Positions 24,627 through 32,886 are shown, counted from the first letter of the stretch. The stretch is DNA of 64,000 bases from Streptomyces sp. SAT1 (GCF_001654495.1 NZ_CP015849.1:930001-994000), one strand, 5' to 3'. Made by a program: numbers and translations. The notes: generated by a model not told the origin, from the letters alone.

Positions 24627-26353
24627 GCCGTGGCCTCCGTGCCGGGCGGCTCGGGCAGGTGGAAGCGGGCGAGCACGGCCGCGGTGCCGGGCGGCACCCG
24701 GCCGGGGGTGGCCAGGGACACCAGCACCATGGTGAGGAAGCCCAGCGGCACCGACCACAGGGCGGGCCAGGCGAGCAGCGCGTGCGGCGGGCCGGTGCCC
24801 GGGAGCCCGGCCAGGGTGACGGCGACGGCGACGAACGCGGCCCCGCCGCCGGCCAGCATCCCGGCCGCCGCGCCGGGCGGGGTGAGCCGCCGCCACCAGA
24901 TGCCGAGGACGAGCAGCGGACAGAAGGAGGACGCGGACACCGCGAAGGCGAGTCCGACGGCGTCGGCCACCGGCAGTCCCCCGGCCAGGACGCTCACGGC
25001 GAGCGGTACGGCCATGGCGAGCACGGTGCCGAGCCGGAAGTGCCGTACGCCTCGGGCGGGCAGCGGGCCGCGCGAGGGCAGCACGTCCTGGGTGAGCACC
25101 CCGGCGACCGCCATGGTCAGTCCGGAGGCGGTGGACAGGAAGGCGGCGAAGGCGCCGCCCGCGACCAGCGCCCCGAGCAGGTCGCCGCCGAGGCCGCCGA
25201 TCATCCGGTCGGGCAGCAGCAGGACGGCGGCGTCCGCGTCGCCGGTGAGGGTCAGTTCGGGGGCGTAGAGGCGGCCGAGGGCGCCGTAGAGGGGCGGCAG
25301 CAGATAGAAGGCGCCGATGAGGCCGAGCACCGCGACCGTCGCGCGGCGGGCGGCGACCCCGTGCGGGCTGGTGTAGTAGCGGACCACCACGTGCGGCAGT
25401 CCCATGGTGCCGAGGAAGGTGGCGAGAATGAGGCCGTACGTGGCGTACAGGGGGCGTTCCTCGCGGCCCGCGGCGAGCGAGGTCGACATGCCGCCGGTGC
25501 CGGCCCGGTCGGCGGCGGGCACCGGGTCGCCGGACCGGAAGGTGAGGCGGGTGCCGCCGCCGAGGCGGTGGGTGCCGGCGGCCAGGCGCACGGGCTCGCC
25601 GGGGTACGGGCGGCCGTCGACGGTGCCGTGCACGGTGACGGTGAGGGGGCGGTCCAGGCGCAGGTCGAGGGTGCTGCCGACGCGGACGGTGCGCGGGGCG
25701 CGGAAGGCCGCGGGTTCGTCGAAGGCGTGGCGGGGGGCGCCGTCGCTCTGCCAGGCGAGCAGCAGGAAGAGGGCGGGGACGAGCAGGGCGGTCAGTTTCA
25801 GCCAGTACTGGAAGGCCTGCACGAAGGTGATGCTGCGCATGCCGCCGGCCGCGACGATGGCCACCACGACGACGGCGACGATCACTCCGCCGAGGGTGCC
25901 GGGCGCCCCGGTGAGCACGGCGAGCGTGAGGCCGGCGCCCTGGAGCTGGGGCAGCAGGTACAGCCAGCCGATGCCGACGACGAAGGCGCCCGCCAGCCGC
26001 CGCACGCCCTGGGAGGCGAGCCGGGCCTCGGCGAAGTCGGGCAGTGTGTAGGCGCCAGAGCGGCGCAGCGGGGCGGCGACGAACAGCAGCAGGACGAGGT
26101 ATCCGGCCGTGTAGCCGACCGGGTACCACAGCATGTCGGGGCCCTGGACGAGGACCAGTCCGGCGATGCCGAGGAAGGAGGCGGCGGAGAGGTACTCGCC
26201 GCTGATCGCGGCGGCGTTCAGGCGCGGCCCCACGGTGCGGGAGGCGACGTAGAAGTCGGAGGTGGTCCGGGACATGCGCAGCCCGAAGGCGCCGACGAGG
26301 ACGGTGGCGACGACGACGAGGGCGACGGCGGGGACGGTGTAGGCGGAGTTCAC
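24623..26353 (-). CDS. Sodium/solute symporter (ActP/MctC-like, carboxylate type)
   Basis: A 576-residue SSS-family symporter with about 13 membrane helices. Family marks are SGEYLSAASFLGIAGLVLVQG early, GWLYLLPQLQGAGLTL and GGAFAAFLSTASGLTMAVAG. Between helices 6 and 7 there is an approximately 100-residue hydrophilic extracytoplasmic insert (TVRVGSTLDLRLDRPLTV region), also known from acetate/monocarboxylate symporters of this branch. It probably imports acetate, pyruvate or a similar acid with sodium; the precise substrate is not visible. It lies between a DUF485 gene and a histidine kinase gene in one operon, so expression is probably substrate-controlled through the LytTR system. Confidence 0.9.
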   Translation of the reverse strand: MNSAYTVPAVALVVVATVLVGAFGLRMSRTTSDFYVASRTVGPRLNAAAISGEYLSAASFLGIAGLVLVQGPDMLWYPVGYTAGYLVLLLFVAAPLRRSGAYTLPDFAEARLASQGVRRLAGAFVVGIGWLYLLPQLQGAGLTLAVLTGAPGTLGGVIVAVVVVAIVAAGGMRSITFVQAFQYWLKLTALLVPALFLLLAWQSDGAPRHAFDEPAAFRAPRTVRVGSTLDLRLDRPLTVTVHGTVDGRPYPGEPVRLAAGTHRLGGGTRLTFRSGDPVPAADRAGTGGMSTSLAAGREERPLYATYGLILATFLGTMGLPHVVVRYYTSPHGVAARRATVAVLGLIGAFYLLPPLYGALGRLYAPELTLTGDADAAVLLLPDRMIGGLGGDLLGALVAGGAFAAFLSTASGLTMAVAGVLTQDVLPSRGPLPARGVRHFRLGTVLAMAVPLAVSVLAGGLPVADAVGLAFAVSASSFCPLLVLGIWWRRLTPPGAAAGMLAGGGAAFVAVAVTLAGLPGTGPPHALLAWPALWSVPLGFLTMVLVSLATPGRVPPGTAAVLARFHLPEPPGTEATA

Positions 26354-26366
26354 CGGGGCGCGGTCC

Positions 26367-26726
26367 TCAGCGGTCCTCGACGAGGCGGGCGAAGTCGCGT
26401 TCGTTGCGTTCGGCGCGGCGGACGTACCAGCGGGCGAGCAGGACGAGCGGGAGGTAGAGGCCGAAGCCGAGGACGGCCCAGGTCAGGCGGCGGGCGTCGG
26501 GGGCGGCGGCGAACACCAGCGGCAGCGGGCCGACGAGCAGGACGAGCACGCCGGACACGGTGAGCGCGGTGCGCAGTTGGGCGCGCATCAGGGAGCGGAC
26601 GTAGGTGTGGCCGAGCGTGGTCTGCTCGTCGATCTCGGTGCGCGGGCGGTAGTGGCCGGTGGCGCGGCGGGTGCGGCGGGGCGGTCCGGTGACGACGACG
26701 CGGCGCTCGGCGGGGTCCTGCGGCAC
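26367..26726 (-). CDS. DUF485 family membrane protein (symporter partner)
   Basis: A 119-residue protein with a basic N-terminus (RRTRRATGHYRPRTEID) and two membrane helices, LRTALTVSGVLVLLVGPLPLVFA (split at the Gly) and LTWAVLGFGLYLPLVLLARWY. DUF485 proteins, such as YjcH, are almost always encoded directly before SSS-type acetate/carboxylate symporters, as here (14 bp), and are presumed accessory subunits. No catalytic residues are expected. Confidence 0.82.
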   Translation of the reverse strand: MPQDPAERRVVVTGPPRRTRRATGHYRPRTEIDEQTTLGHTYVRSLMRAQLRTALTVSGVLVLLVGPLPLVFAAAPDARRLTWAVLGFGLYLPLVLLARWYVRRAERNERDFARLVEDR

Positions 26727-26740
26727 GGTGTGCGCCCCCT

Positions 26741-27496
26741 CTAGCGTCCGGTCCGGCGCATCAGCAGGTCCCGCAGTTCGCGGGCGTGCCGACGGCTGAC
26801 CTGGAGTTCCTCGGTGCCGATCAGGACGCTCACCGAGCCCGCGTCCAGGCGGAGTTCACCGATGTGGCGCAGCGCGACGAGATGGCGGCGGTGGATGCGG
26901 ACGAAGCCGCGGGCGCGCCAGCGCTCCTCCAGTGTGGACAGCGGGATGCGCACGAGGTGGCTGCCCCGGGCGGTGTGCAGCCGGGCGTAGTCGCCCCGGG
27001 CCTCGACGTGGGTGATGTCGTCGACGGCGACGAACCGGGTGACGCCGCCGAGTTCGACGGGCAGCTGGTCGGGGTCCGGTTCGCTCACCGGGATCCGTAC
27101 GGCCGTCTCGCGCAGCGCGGCGGCCCGGCGGACGGCCTCCGCGAGCCGTTCCCGGCGGACGGGTTTGAGGACGTAGTCGACGGCCTTGAGGTCGAACGCC
27201 TGCACGGCGAAGTCCTCGTGGGCGGTGACGAAGACGATCAGCGGCGGTGCGGCGAACCCGGTCAGCAGCCTGGCCAGGTCGAGGCCGTCGAGGCCCGGCA
27301 TGTGGATGTCGAGGAAGACGACGTCGATCGCGTCGGGGCCGCCCGGTCCGGACTCCAGCGCCCGGTTGATGCGGCGCAGCGCCTCGGTGGCGTCCGAGGC
27401 GCCCTCGACGCCCTCGACGCGGGGGTCGGCGCTCAGCAGGTAGAGCAGCTCCTCCAGCGAGGGGCGTTCGTCGTCGACGGCGAGGGCGCGCAGCAT
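26741..27496 (-). CDS. LytTR family response regulator
   Basis: A 251-residue two-domain regulator. The receiver domain (1-125) has LAVDDERPSLEELL, the phospho-acceptor Asp in VVFLDIHMPGLDG, FVTAHEDFAVQAF and the Lys in DYVLKPVRR. The C-terminal LytTR DNA-binding domain (about 150-250) includes VDDITHVEARGDYARLHT and FVRIHRRHLVALRHIGEL. It is the first gene of the operon regulator-DUF485-symporter-kinase. A minus-strand TACACT (27510-27505) lies eight bases before the ATG, so the operon mRNA is probably leaderless. Confidence 0.93.
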   Translation of the reverse strand: MLRALAVDDERPSLEELLYLLSADPRVEGVEGASDATEALRRINRALESGPGGPDAIDVVFLDIHMPGLDGLDLARLLTGFAAPPLIVFVTAHEDFAVQAFDLKAVDYVLKPVRRERLAEAVRRAAALRETAVRIPVSEPDPDQLPVELGGVTRFVAVDDITHVEARGDYARLHTARGSHLVRIPLSTLEERWRARGFVRIHRRHLVALRHIGELRLDAGSVSVLIGTEELQVSRRHARELRDLLMRRTGR

Positions 27497-27573
27497 GAAC
27501 GTGGAGTGTAGGGGCGAACGGCGGCCCTGGACATGTGCCGGGCGCGGCCGGGGGCGCTGGATACAGTGCGGGC

Positions 27574-28077
27574 ATGAACAGCAGGCCCACGCCGTTCGAC
27601 GATCTCGACCGGAAGATCCTCACCGCCCTGATGGCGAACGCCCGTACGAGTTTCGCGGAGATCGGCGCGGCCGTCGGGCTCTCCTCCACCGCCGTCAAAC
27701 GGAGGGTGGACCGGCTGCGTGACACGGGGGTGATCACCGGGTTCACGGCCACGGTGAAGCCCGCGGCGCTGGGCTGGCGCACGGAGGCGTACGTCGAGGT
27801 GTACTGCGAGGGCGCGGCGCCGCCGCGGCGGCTGGCCGAGGTGGTGCGCAACCATCCGGAGATCACGGCGGCGATGACGGTGACCGGGGGCGCGGACGCG
27901 CTGCTGCACGTGCGGGCGCGGGACGTGGAGCACTTCGAGGAGGTGCTGGAGCGGATCCGGGTGGAGCCGTTCATCCGCAAGACGATCAGCGTGATGGTGC
28001 TCTCCCATCTGCTGCCGGACAGCCCGGAGGCGGGGGCCAGTCAGCCCGCTCCCGAGGACGCAGCAGACGTGCGCTGA
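27574..28077 (+). CDS. Lrp/AsnC family transcriptional regulator
   Basis: A 167-residue feast/famine regulator. The N-terminal HTH (residues 7-60) reads DDLDRKILTALMANARTSFA then EIGAAVGLSSTAVKRRVDRL; the C-terminal RAM/Lrp ligand domain (about 70-150) ends KTISVMVLSHLL. It is upstream of and in the same direction as an amidinohydrolase and ornithine aminotransferase, so it most likely senses arginine or ornithine and controls them; a palindrome lies in between (28089-28105). TACAGT (27562-27567) six bases before the ATG suggests a leaderless transcript. ATG 27574 is preferred over a start 13 codons earlier that would include this hexamer. Confidence 0.9.
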   Translation: MNSRPTPFDDLDRKILTALMANARTSFAEIGAAVGLSSTAVKRRVDRLRDTGVITGFTATVKPAALGWRTEAYVEVYCEGAAPPRRLAEVVRNHPEITAAMTVTGGADALLHVRARDVEHFEEVLERIRVEPFIRKTISVMVLSHLLPDSPEAGASQPAPEDAADVR

Positions 28078-28088
28078 ATCCTTTGAAG

Positions 28089-28155
28089 ACGCAGCATCGC
28101 TGCGTGAACGCGCAGGTTTCGTTCCTTGTCGGCCGTATCGTCCGCTTCCTACCGT
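28089..28155 (+). promoter_or_regulatory. Promoter and candidate Lrp operator of the arginine/ornithine operon
   Basis: ACGCAGC-ATC-GCTGCGT (28089-28105) is a perfect inverted repeat, about 20 bp upstream of a promoter TTGTCG (28126-28131), 18-bp spacer, TACCGT (28150-28155). The ribosome site and GTG start at 28202 follow. The operator lies where an Lrp/AsnC activator would bind. Confidence 0.55.
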
Positions 28156-28201
28156 GGTGTCAACCCTCAGTCGACACCCCAGGAAGCGGAGGAACCCCTC
28201 T

Positions 28202-29014
28202 GTGCCCGGATCCCGTGTGCCGCGCCGGCGGCGCTTTCTCGTCTGCGAACCCAGACACTTCGCCGTGCAGTACGCGATCAACCCCTGGATGCATCCGGAC
28301 CGTCCCGTCGACACCGGACGCGCCCAGGCCCAGTGGCAGGCGCTGACCGACGCCTACCGCGCCCACGGTCATACCGTCGAGACCGTGGAACCCGTCCCCT
28401 CGCTGCCGGACATGGTCTTCGCCGCCAACGCGGCGGTCGTCGTCGGCGGCCGTGTCTTCGGCTCCCTGTTCAAGGCGCCCGAGCGGCGCCCGGAGTCCCT
28501 GCCCTACGACACCTGGTTCAAGTCGGCCGGGTTCGACGTGTACCGGCCCGAGTCGGTGTGCGAGGGCGAGGGCGACTTCGTCCCGGCCGGGCGCTGGCTG
28601 CTGGCCGGCACCGGCTTCCGCACCACCCGGGAGGCCCATCGCGAGGCCCAGGAGTTCCTGGGCGTCCCGGTGATCGGGCTGACCCTGGTGGACCCGTACT
28701 TCTACCATCTGGACACGGCGCTGTTCGTCCTCGACGAGGAGAACATCGCGTACTACCCCGAGGCGTTCTCCCCGGGCAGCCGCGAGGTGCTCGCCCGGCT
28801 GTACCCGGACGCGGTGATCGCCACCCGGAGGGACGCGGAGGCCTTCGGACTCAACTCCGTCTCGGACGGCCTGCACGTGTTCATGTCGCCCGGCGCGACG
28901 GACCTCGCCGGCCGCCTCACCGACCTCGGCTATCTGCCCGTCCCCGTCGACCTGTCGGAGTTCCGCAAGGCCGGCGGCGGGATCAAGTGCTGCACCCAGG
29001 AGATCCGCTCATGA
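28202..29014 (+). CDS. Guanidino-group-modifying amidinohydrolase (DDAH / arginine dihydrolase-like)
   Basis: A 270-residue member of the pentein (amidinotransferase) fold used by arginine deiminase, dimethylarginine dimethylaminohydrolase and arginine dihydrolase. Seen are PDMVFAANAAVVV (substrate-binding), CEGEGDFVPAG (acid residues), the catalytic His in SDGLHVFMSPG and the nucleophile Cys in GGIKCCTQEIRS (Cys263 or Cys264). GTG 28202 follows GGAGG with correct spacing; the GTG five codons later is an alternative. It is co-translated with ornithine aminotransferase (ATGA overlap), so the product could be ornithine directly (dihydrolase) or citrulline (DDAH/deiminase). Annotation pipelines usually call it DDAH; the context favours arginine use. 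Confidence 0.85.
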   Translation: MPGSRVPRRRRFLVCEPRHFAVQYAINPWMHPDRPVDTGRAQAQWQALTDAYRAHGHTVETVEPVPSLPDMVFAANAAVVVGGRVFGSLFKAPERRPESLPYDTWFKSAGFDVYRPESVCEGEGDFVPAGRWLLAGTGFRTTREAHREAQEFLGVPVIGLTLVDPYFYHLDTALFVLDEENIAYYPEAFSPGSREVLARLYPDAVIATRRDAEAFGLNSVSDGLHVFMSPGATDLAGRLTDLGYLPVPVDLSEFRKAGGGIKCCTQEIRS

Positions 29015-30234
29015 CCGCACCCGCAGACACCCGTACCACCTCCGACGAGCTGATCCGGGCGGAGGAGCCGGTGCTCGCGCACAACTACCACCCGCTGCCG
29101 GTGGTCGTGGCGCGGGCCGAGGGCGCCTGGGTCGAGGACGTCGAGGGCCGCCGCTACCTCGACATGCTGGCCGGGTACTCCGCCCTGAACTTCGGCCACC
29201 GCCACCCCGCGCTGATCGAGGCGGCCCGCGACCAGCTCGACCGGCTCACCCTCACCTCGCGGGCCTTCCACAACGACCGGCTGGCCGGTTTCGCCACGCG
29301 GCTGGCGGCGCTGACCGGGCAGGACATGGTGCTGCCCATGAACACCGGCGCCGAGGCGGTGGAGAGCGGCATCAAGGTCGCCCGCAAGTGGGCCTACGAG
29401 GTCAAGGGCGTCCCCGCCGACCGGGCCACGATCGTGGTCGCCGCGGACAACTTCCACGGCCGGACGACGACGATCGTCGGCTTCTCCACCGACGAGACGG
29501 CACGGGCCGGGTTCGGGCCGTTCACGCCCGGCTTCCGGATCGTCCCCTACAACGACCTGGCCGCCCTGGAGGCTGCGGTCGACGAGACCACGGCCGCCGT
29601 GCTGATCGAGCCGATCCAGGGCGAGGCGGGCGTGATCGTGCCCGACGACGGCTATCTCACCGGGGTGCGCGAGCTGACCCGCCGGGCGGGCTGTCTGTTC
29701 GTCGCGGACGAGATCCAGTCGGGTCTGGGCCGCGCCGGGCACACGCTCGCCGTGGAGCACGAGGGCGTGGTGCCGGACCTCGTGCTGCTCGGCAAGGCGC
29801 TGGGCGGCGGCATCGTGCCGGTGTCGGCGGTGGTCGGCAGCCGCGAGGTGCTGGGCGTGCTGCGGCCGGGCGAGCACGGGTCGACGTTCGGCGGCAACCC
29901 GCTGGCCGCGGCGGTCGGCACGGCGGTGGTGGAACTGCTGGAGACCGGCGGGTTCCAGCGCAGGGCCGCCGAACTGGGCGTCGTCCTGCGCGAGGGCCTC
30001 ACCGCGCTGACCGGCAGGGGCGTGCTCGGCTTCCGCTCGCGCGGGCTGTGGGCGGGCGTCGACGTGGACCCGGCCATCGGCACCGGCCGGGAGATCAGCG
30101 AGCGGCTGATGCGGGAGGGGATCCTGGTCAAGGACACCCACGGGTCGACGATCCGTCTCGCGCCGCCGCTGACCGTCACCGAGACCGAACTGCGCTCCGC
30201 GCTGGGGTCGCTGGAGCGGGTGCTGACGTCCTGA
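29011..30234 (+). CDS. rocD: Ornithine aminotransferase
   Basis: A 407-residue class III PLP aminotransferase that moves the delta-amino group of ornithine to 2-oxoglutarate, giving glutamate semialdehyde/pyrroline-5-carboxylate. Seen are NTGAEAVESGIKVARKW, NFHGRTTTIVGFS, LIEPIQGEAGVIVPDDGYL, the cofactor Asp in FVADEIQSGLGR, the PLP Lys262 in LLGKALGGGIVPVSA and [16 protein letters not shown] overlaps the stop of the amidinohydrolase (ATGA). With that enzyme and the Lrp regulator it forms an arginine/ornithine catabolic unit. Confidence 0.94.
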   Translation: MTAPADTRTTSDELIRAEEPVLAHNYHPLPVVVARAEGAWVEDVEGRRYLDMLAGYSALNFGHRHPALIEAARDQLDRLTLTSRAFHNDRLAGFATRLAALTGQDMVLPMNTGAEAVESGIKVARKWAYEVKGVPADRATIVVAADNFHGRTTTIVGFSTDETARAGFGPFTPGFRIVPYNDLAALEAAVDETTAAVLIEPIQGEAGVIVPDDGYLTGVRELTRRAGCLFVADEIQSGLGRAGHTLAVEHEGVVPDLVLLGKALGGGIVPVSAVVGSREVLGVLRPGEHGSTFGGNPLAAAVGTAVVELLETGGFQRRAAELGVVLREGLTALTGRGVLGFRSRGLWAGVDVDPAIGTGREISERLMREGILVKDTHGSTIRLAPPLTVTETELRSALGSLERVLTS

Positions 30235-30261
30235 GCCCGCCGGACCTTCCGGTCTCCTGAC

Positions 30262-30322
30262 GTACGGCACGGCACTCACTGACGTACGGCACGGCACGGC
30301 ACGGCACGGCACTCACGGCACG
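30262..30322. repeat. CGGCA-rich direct repeats
   Basis: TGACGTACGGCACGGCAC occurs at about 30259 and 30281, the second copy running into GGCAC pentamers that are repeated up to 30322. It is non-coding spacer directly before the rocD terminator palindrome. Confidence 0.7.
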
Positions 30323-30323
30323 G

Positions 30324-30353
30324 CCGGGGGCGCCCCGATCGGGGCGCCCCCGG
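30324..30353. terminator. 30-bp perfect palindrome, bidirectional terminator
   Basis: CCGGGGGCGCCCCGA is followed immediately by its exact reverse complement with no spacer. It lies between convergent rocD and the CBS-domain gene. In RNA it would give a stem of about 13 bp with a GATC-type loop. Confidence 0.85.
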
Positions 30354-30372
30354 TCCGCGCGTTGCGCCCCGC

Positions 30373-30792
30373 CTACTCGTTGGGCCGGGCCGCGCTGATG
30401 TCGCCGAGCGCGGAACCCGGGTCCCGTTCGATGGCCAGGTCGCCGAGGGAGACGATGCCCACCGGGTGGCCGTGGTCGACGACCGGCACCCGGCGCACGG
30501 AATGCTCCCGCATCAGCTCCACCGCGTGGCCCAGTTCCTCGTCGGGGCCCACGGTGAAGAGGTCGTCGCTGCACGCGGAGGCCACGGTCCGCTGCTCCTG
30601 GTCGCCACCGTCCGCCAGCGAGCGCACCACCAGGTCGCGGTCGCTGACCAGGCCGCGCAGTTCGTCGCCGTCGGTCACCAGGACGATCCCGATGTCCTCG
30701 TCGCGCATCTTCTGGGCCACCGCCGTGACCGAGGTCTGCGGCTCCACCGTCACCAGCCGACTGGTCATGATGTCGCGTACGTGCTGAGCCAT
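30373..30792 (-). CDS. CBS-pair domain protein
   Basis: A 139-residue protein consisting of two CBS domains: DIMTSRLVTVEPQTSVTAVA to GLVSDRDLVVRSL, and VASACSDDLFTVGPDEELG to GIVSLGDLAIERDPG. Such stand-alone CBS pairs (hypoxic-response-protein-like) bind adenine nucleotides such as AMP/ATP and report energy state; no enzyme domain is attached. GGAGGGAGG lies just upstream of the ATG. It is monocistronic, convergent with rocD. Confidence 0.88.
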   Translation of the reverse strand: MAQHVRDIMTSRLVTVEPQTSVTAVAQKMRDEDIGIVLVTDGDELRGLVSDRDLVVRSLADGGDQEQRTVASACSDDLFTVGPDEELGHAVELMREHSVRRVPVVDHGHPVGIVSLGDLAIERDPGSALGDISAARPNE

Positions 30793-31002
30793 GACGCCTC
30801 CCTCCGTGGGGTCCTGCGGTGCCGTCCACCGCACTGTGCGCGCCGGGTACCCGGCGGGCGCCCGCCCGCACCCGCCGCGCCGCGCCTGTGTCCGCCCCGC
30901 GCCCCGCCGGACCGCCCCCGGCTGTTCGTTGGCGCCCGGGAGATGCGGGTACCCGGGCGGATGACGGCACTCCCTGAGGGACTTCCTGAGGAGATGACTC
31001 CC

Positions 31003-31308
31003 ATGCTGCTCATCGGCCTGCTGCTCCTCGCGGCCACGGGCGCCTTCACCGGTCTGGCCATCGCCGGCAACCTGTCCGGCGGACCCCAGTACACGGTGTC
31101 GATCCTCGGCAACGACATCGTCACGCTGAACACTCTCGCGATCTTCAGCGCGGGGCTCGCGCTCGCCCTGCTCTTCTGCCTCGGCCTGTCCATGCTGGCC
31201 GGCGCCGCGACGCACCACCGCCACCACCGGGTGGCGCGGTACGGCGGGACGGACACCCGTCCGACGGGCGGCGGGACGACCCAGCCGGACGACCGCCGCT
31301 ACCCCTGA
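31003..31308 (+). CDS. Conserved two-helix membrane protein, unknown function
   Basis: A 101-residue protein with an N-terminal hydrophobic helix (MLLIGLLLLAATGAFTGLAI), a short polar stretch containing VSILGNDIVTLNTLAIF, and a second helix FSAGLALALLFCLGLSMLAG, then a His/Arg-rich cytoplasmic tail (THHRHHRVARYGG). ATG 31003 is preferred to ATG 30994 because GAGGAG is directly against the latter and correctly spaced (nine bases) for the former. I recognise no named family. Confidence 0.65.
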   Translation: MLLIGLLLLAATGAFTGLAIAGNLSGGPQYTVSILGNDIVTLNTLAIFSAGLALALLFCLGLSMLAGAATHHRHHRVARYGGTDTRPTGGGTTQPDDRRYP

Positions 31309-31369
31309 CCGCTGCCGGAGCGGCCCACGGGCGGACCGGCCCACGGACGGACCGGCCCCGCCCGGCCGG

Positions 31370-31858
31370 TCAGTGGTAGGCGTGCACGACGGCGTGCCCC
31401 TTGCCCCGGCCGATCATCCACCGGTTCACGGGGGTGGTCAGCAGGAACGCCAGGGCGAGGGAGAGCACCAGCGAGACCCAGAACAGCGCGTCGGCGAGCC
31501 CCGCGTCCATGGCGCCGGGCACGCCCACCATGACGGTGTTGTCGATCAGCTCCATGACCGCGATGGACAGGGTGTCGGCGGCCAGGGCGACCTTGAGCGC
31601 CCGCCGCAACGGCAGCCCGGCCCTCAGGATCCCGCGCATCGTCAGGGCGTAACCGAAGACGAAGGCCAACGCGACGGAGACGACGACCGTGGCGGCGTTG
31701 TGCAGTCCGGCGGCGGTGCCGATGACCATGCCGAGCACCTCGCCGACGGCGCAGCCGGTCAGGCAGTGCAGGGTGGCCTGCGCGGCCATGCGCCAGGAGG
31801 TGCCTCCGGGAGCGCCGTGGTGGCGCTCGTGCGCGTGCTCGTGGTCCACGTGTTCCAT
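31370..31858 (-). CDS. DUF4396 family membrane protein with His-rich N-terminus
   Basis: A 162-residue membrane protein. The N-terminus MEHVDHEHAHERHHGAPGG carries eight His residues in 14 positions and may bind Cu, Zn or Ni. The DUF4396 core begins AAQATLHCLTGCAVGEVLGM, with two cysteines in the first helix, and continues with three further helices. The function of the family is not established; the His-rich start, the CsoR-like operator 70 bp upstream and the neighbouring DUF305 and DUF6153 genes point to metal, probably copper, handling. GGGAGCG lies before the ATG at 31858. Confidence 0.8.
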   Translation of the reverse strand: MEHVDHEHAHERHHGAPGGTSWRMAAQATLHCLTGCAVGEVLGMVIGTAAGLHNAATVVVSVALAFVFGYALTMRGILRAGLPLRRALKVALAADTLSIAVMELIDNTVMVGVPGAMDAGLADALFWVSLVLSLALAFLLTTPVNRWMIGRGKGHAVVHAYH

Positions 31859-31928
31859 CGTCGCTCCCTTGTCGATGCGTGATGTGGTCGTGCGGGGTCG
31901 TGCGGGGTCGTGCACATCGGGGAACCAT

Positions 31929-31945
31929 ATACCCCCTAGGGGTAT
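31929..31945 (-). promoter_or_regulatory. CsoR-type (copper-responsive) operator candidate
   Basis: ATACCCC-CTA-GGGGTAT is a perfect 7-bp inverted repeat with a 3-nt centre, 70 bp upstream of the DUF4396 start. A/T-flanked C-run/G-run palindromes of this type are the recognised form of CsoR-family (DUF156) copper-sensor operators. It also stands out as one of the few AT-containing palindromes of the region. Confidence 0.65.
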
Positions 31946-32025
31946 TCCGAGCATGTCCGGGAGTCGTTACGGGCGTCGTTCCGGGACGGCTGACGTGCGT
32001 CGGCCGTCCCGGAACGGAGGCGGGC

Positions 32026-32772
32026 CTACCGGTCGCCGAGCAGCTTCCTCATCCGGTCGATCTCGGCCGACTGCGAGGTGGTGACCGACTTCGCCAGGGC
32101 GACGGCGGCCCGGTCGGCCCCCTCGGTCTGCTCCGTGCGGGCCATGGCGACGGCGCCTTCGTGATGGCCGATCATCATGCGCAGGAAGGCCCGGTCGAAG
32201 GCGTCACCGGACAGCTCGGTCAGCTCGTCCATGTCGGCGTCCGTCATCATGCCGGGCATCGGGGAGGCGGAGTGCCCGGAGGCGGGGTCCCCGGAGGCCG
32301 AGTGGTCCATGCCGGGCATGCCCGGCATGTCGGAGTGACCGGCGGACGGGACAGCGGCGCCCCATGCCTTCAGCCAGCCGGTCATGGTCTCGATCTCCGG
32401 GTCCTGGGCCTGCCTGATCTGCGCGGCGAGGTCCTTGACCTGCCGCGACCGGGCCCGGCTCGGCGCCAGGGCGGCCATCTCCACGGCCTGCCGGTGGTGC
32501 GGGATCATCTCCTGCGCGAACGACACGTCCTGCGCGTTGTGCTTCCCCGGTCCGGCCGGGGCGGTGGCCGACGGGCGGCCGGTGGACCCGTTGCCGTGAG
32601 CGGAGTGGCCCGCCGACGAGGCGTCTCCGCTGCCGCCGCCGCAGGCGGTGAGCGCCAGCGCGGCGACGAGGACAGCTCCCGGAAGGGCGGCGTGACGGAG
32701 ACGGAGGGTGCGGAGGGTGCGGAAGGTACGGCCGGTGCGCGGGACGCGGCGGCCGGTGTGGCGGATCGCCAT
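32026..32772 (-). CDS. DUF305 lipoprotein, probable metal-binding (CopM-like)
   Basis: A 248-residue exported lipoprotein. A basic start and hydrophobic stretch lead to the lipobox ALTACGGG (lipidated Cys about residue 44). Two DUF305 halves follow, each with a Met-His-His signature: SFAQEMIPHHRQAVEMA and FLRMMIGHHEGAVAMAR; between them is a Met/His-rich linker (HSDMPGMPGMDHS, PMPGMMTD). DUF305 proteins such as cyanobacterial CopM bind copper outside the membrane. Antisense orientation to nothing; it follows the DUF6153 gene and precedes the DUF4396 gene on the same strand. AGGAG precedes the ATG. Confidence 0.88.
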   Translation of the reverse strand: MAIRHTGRRVPRTGRTFRTLRTLRLRHAALPGAVLVAALALTACGGGSGDASSAGHSAHGNGSTGRPSATAPAGPGKHNAQDVSFAQEMIPHHRQAVEMAALAPSRARSRQVKDLAAQIRQAQDPEIETMTGWLKAWGAAVPSAGHSDMPGMPGMDHSASGDPASGHSASPMPGMMTDADMDELTELSGDAFDRAFLRMMIGHHEGAVAMARTEQTEGADRAAVALAKSVTTSQSAEIDRMRKLLGDR

Positions 32773-32886
32773 GAAGGTACAGCTCCTCGGAAAGCCCGCG
32801 CGCGGGCGCGCGGGACCGGCGGATCAGGTCGGTACCGGAGCACGGCACACCGGACGCGGTGAGGTCCGGATGGCGTGCGGGCGCCT

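Noticed and set aside
31869..31928. GTCGTGCGGG repeats as an additional regulatory array
   Set aside because: Only two to three short copies in the 5' leader of the DUF4396 gene; too little to separate from GC-rich background.
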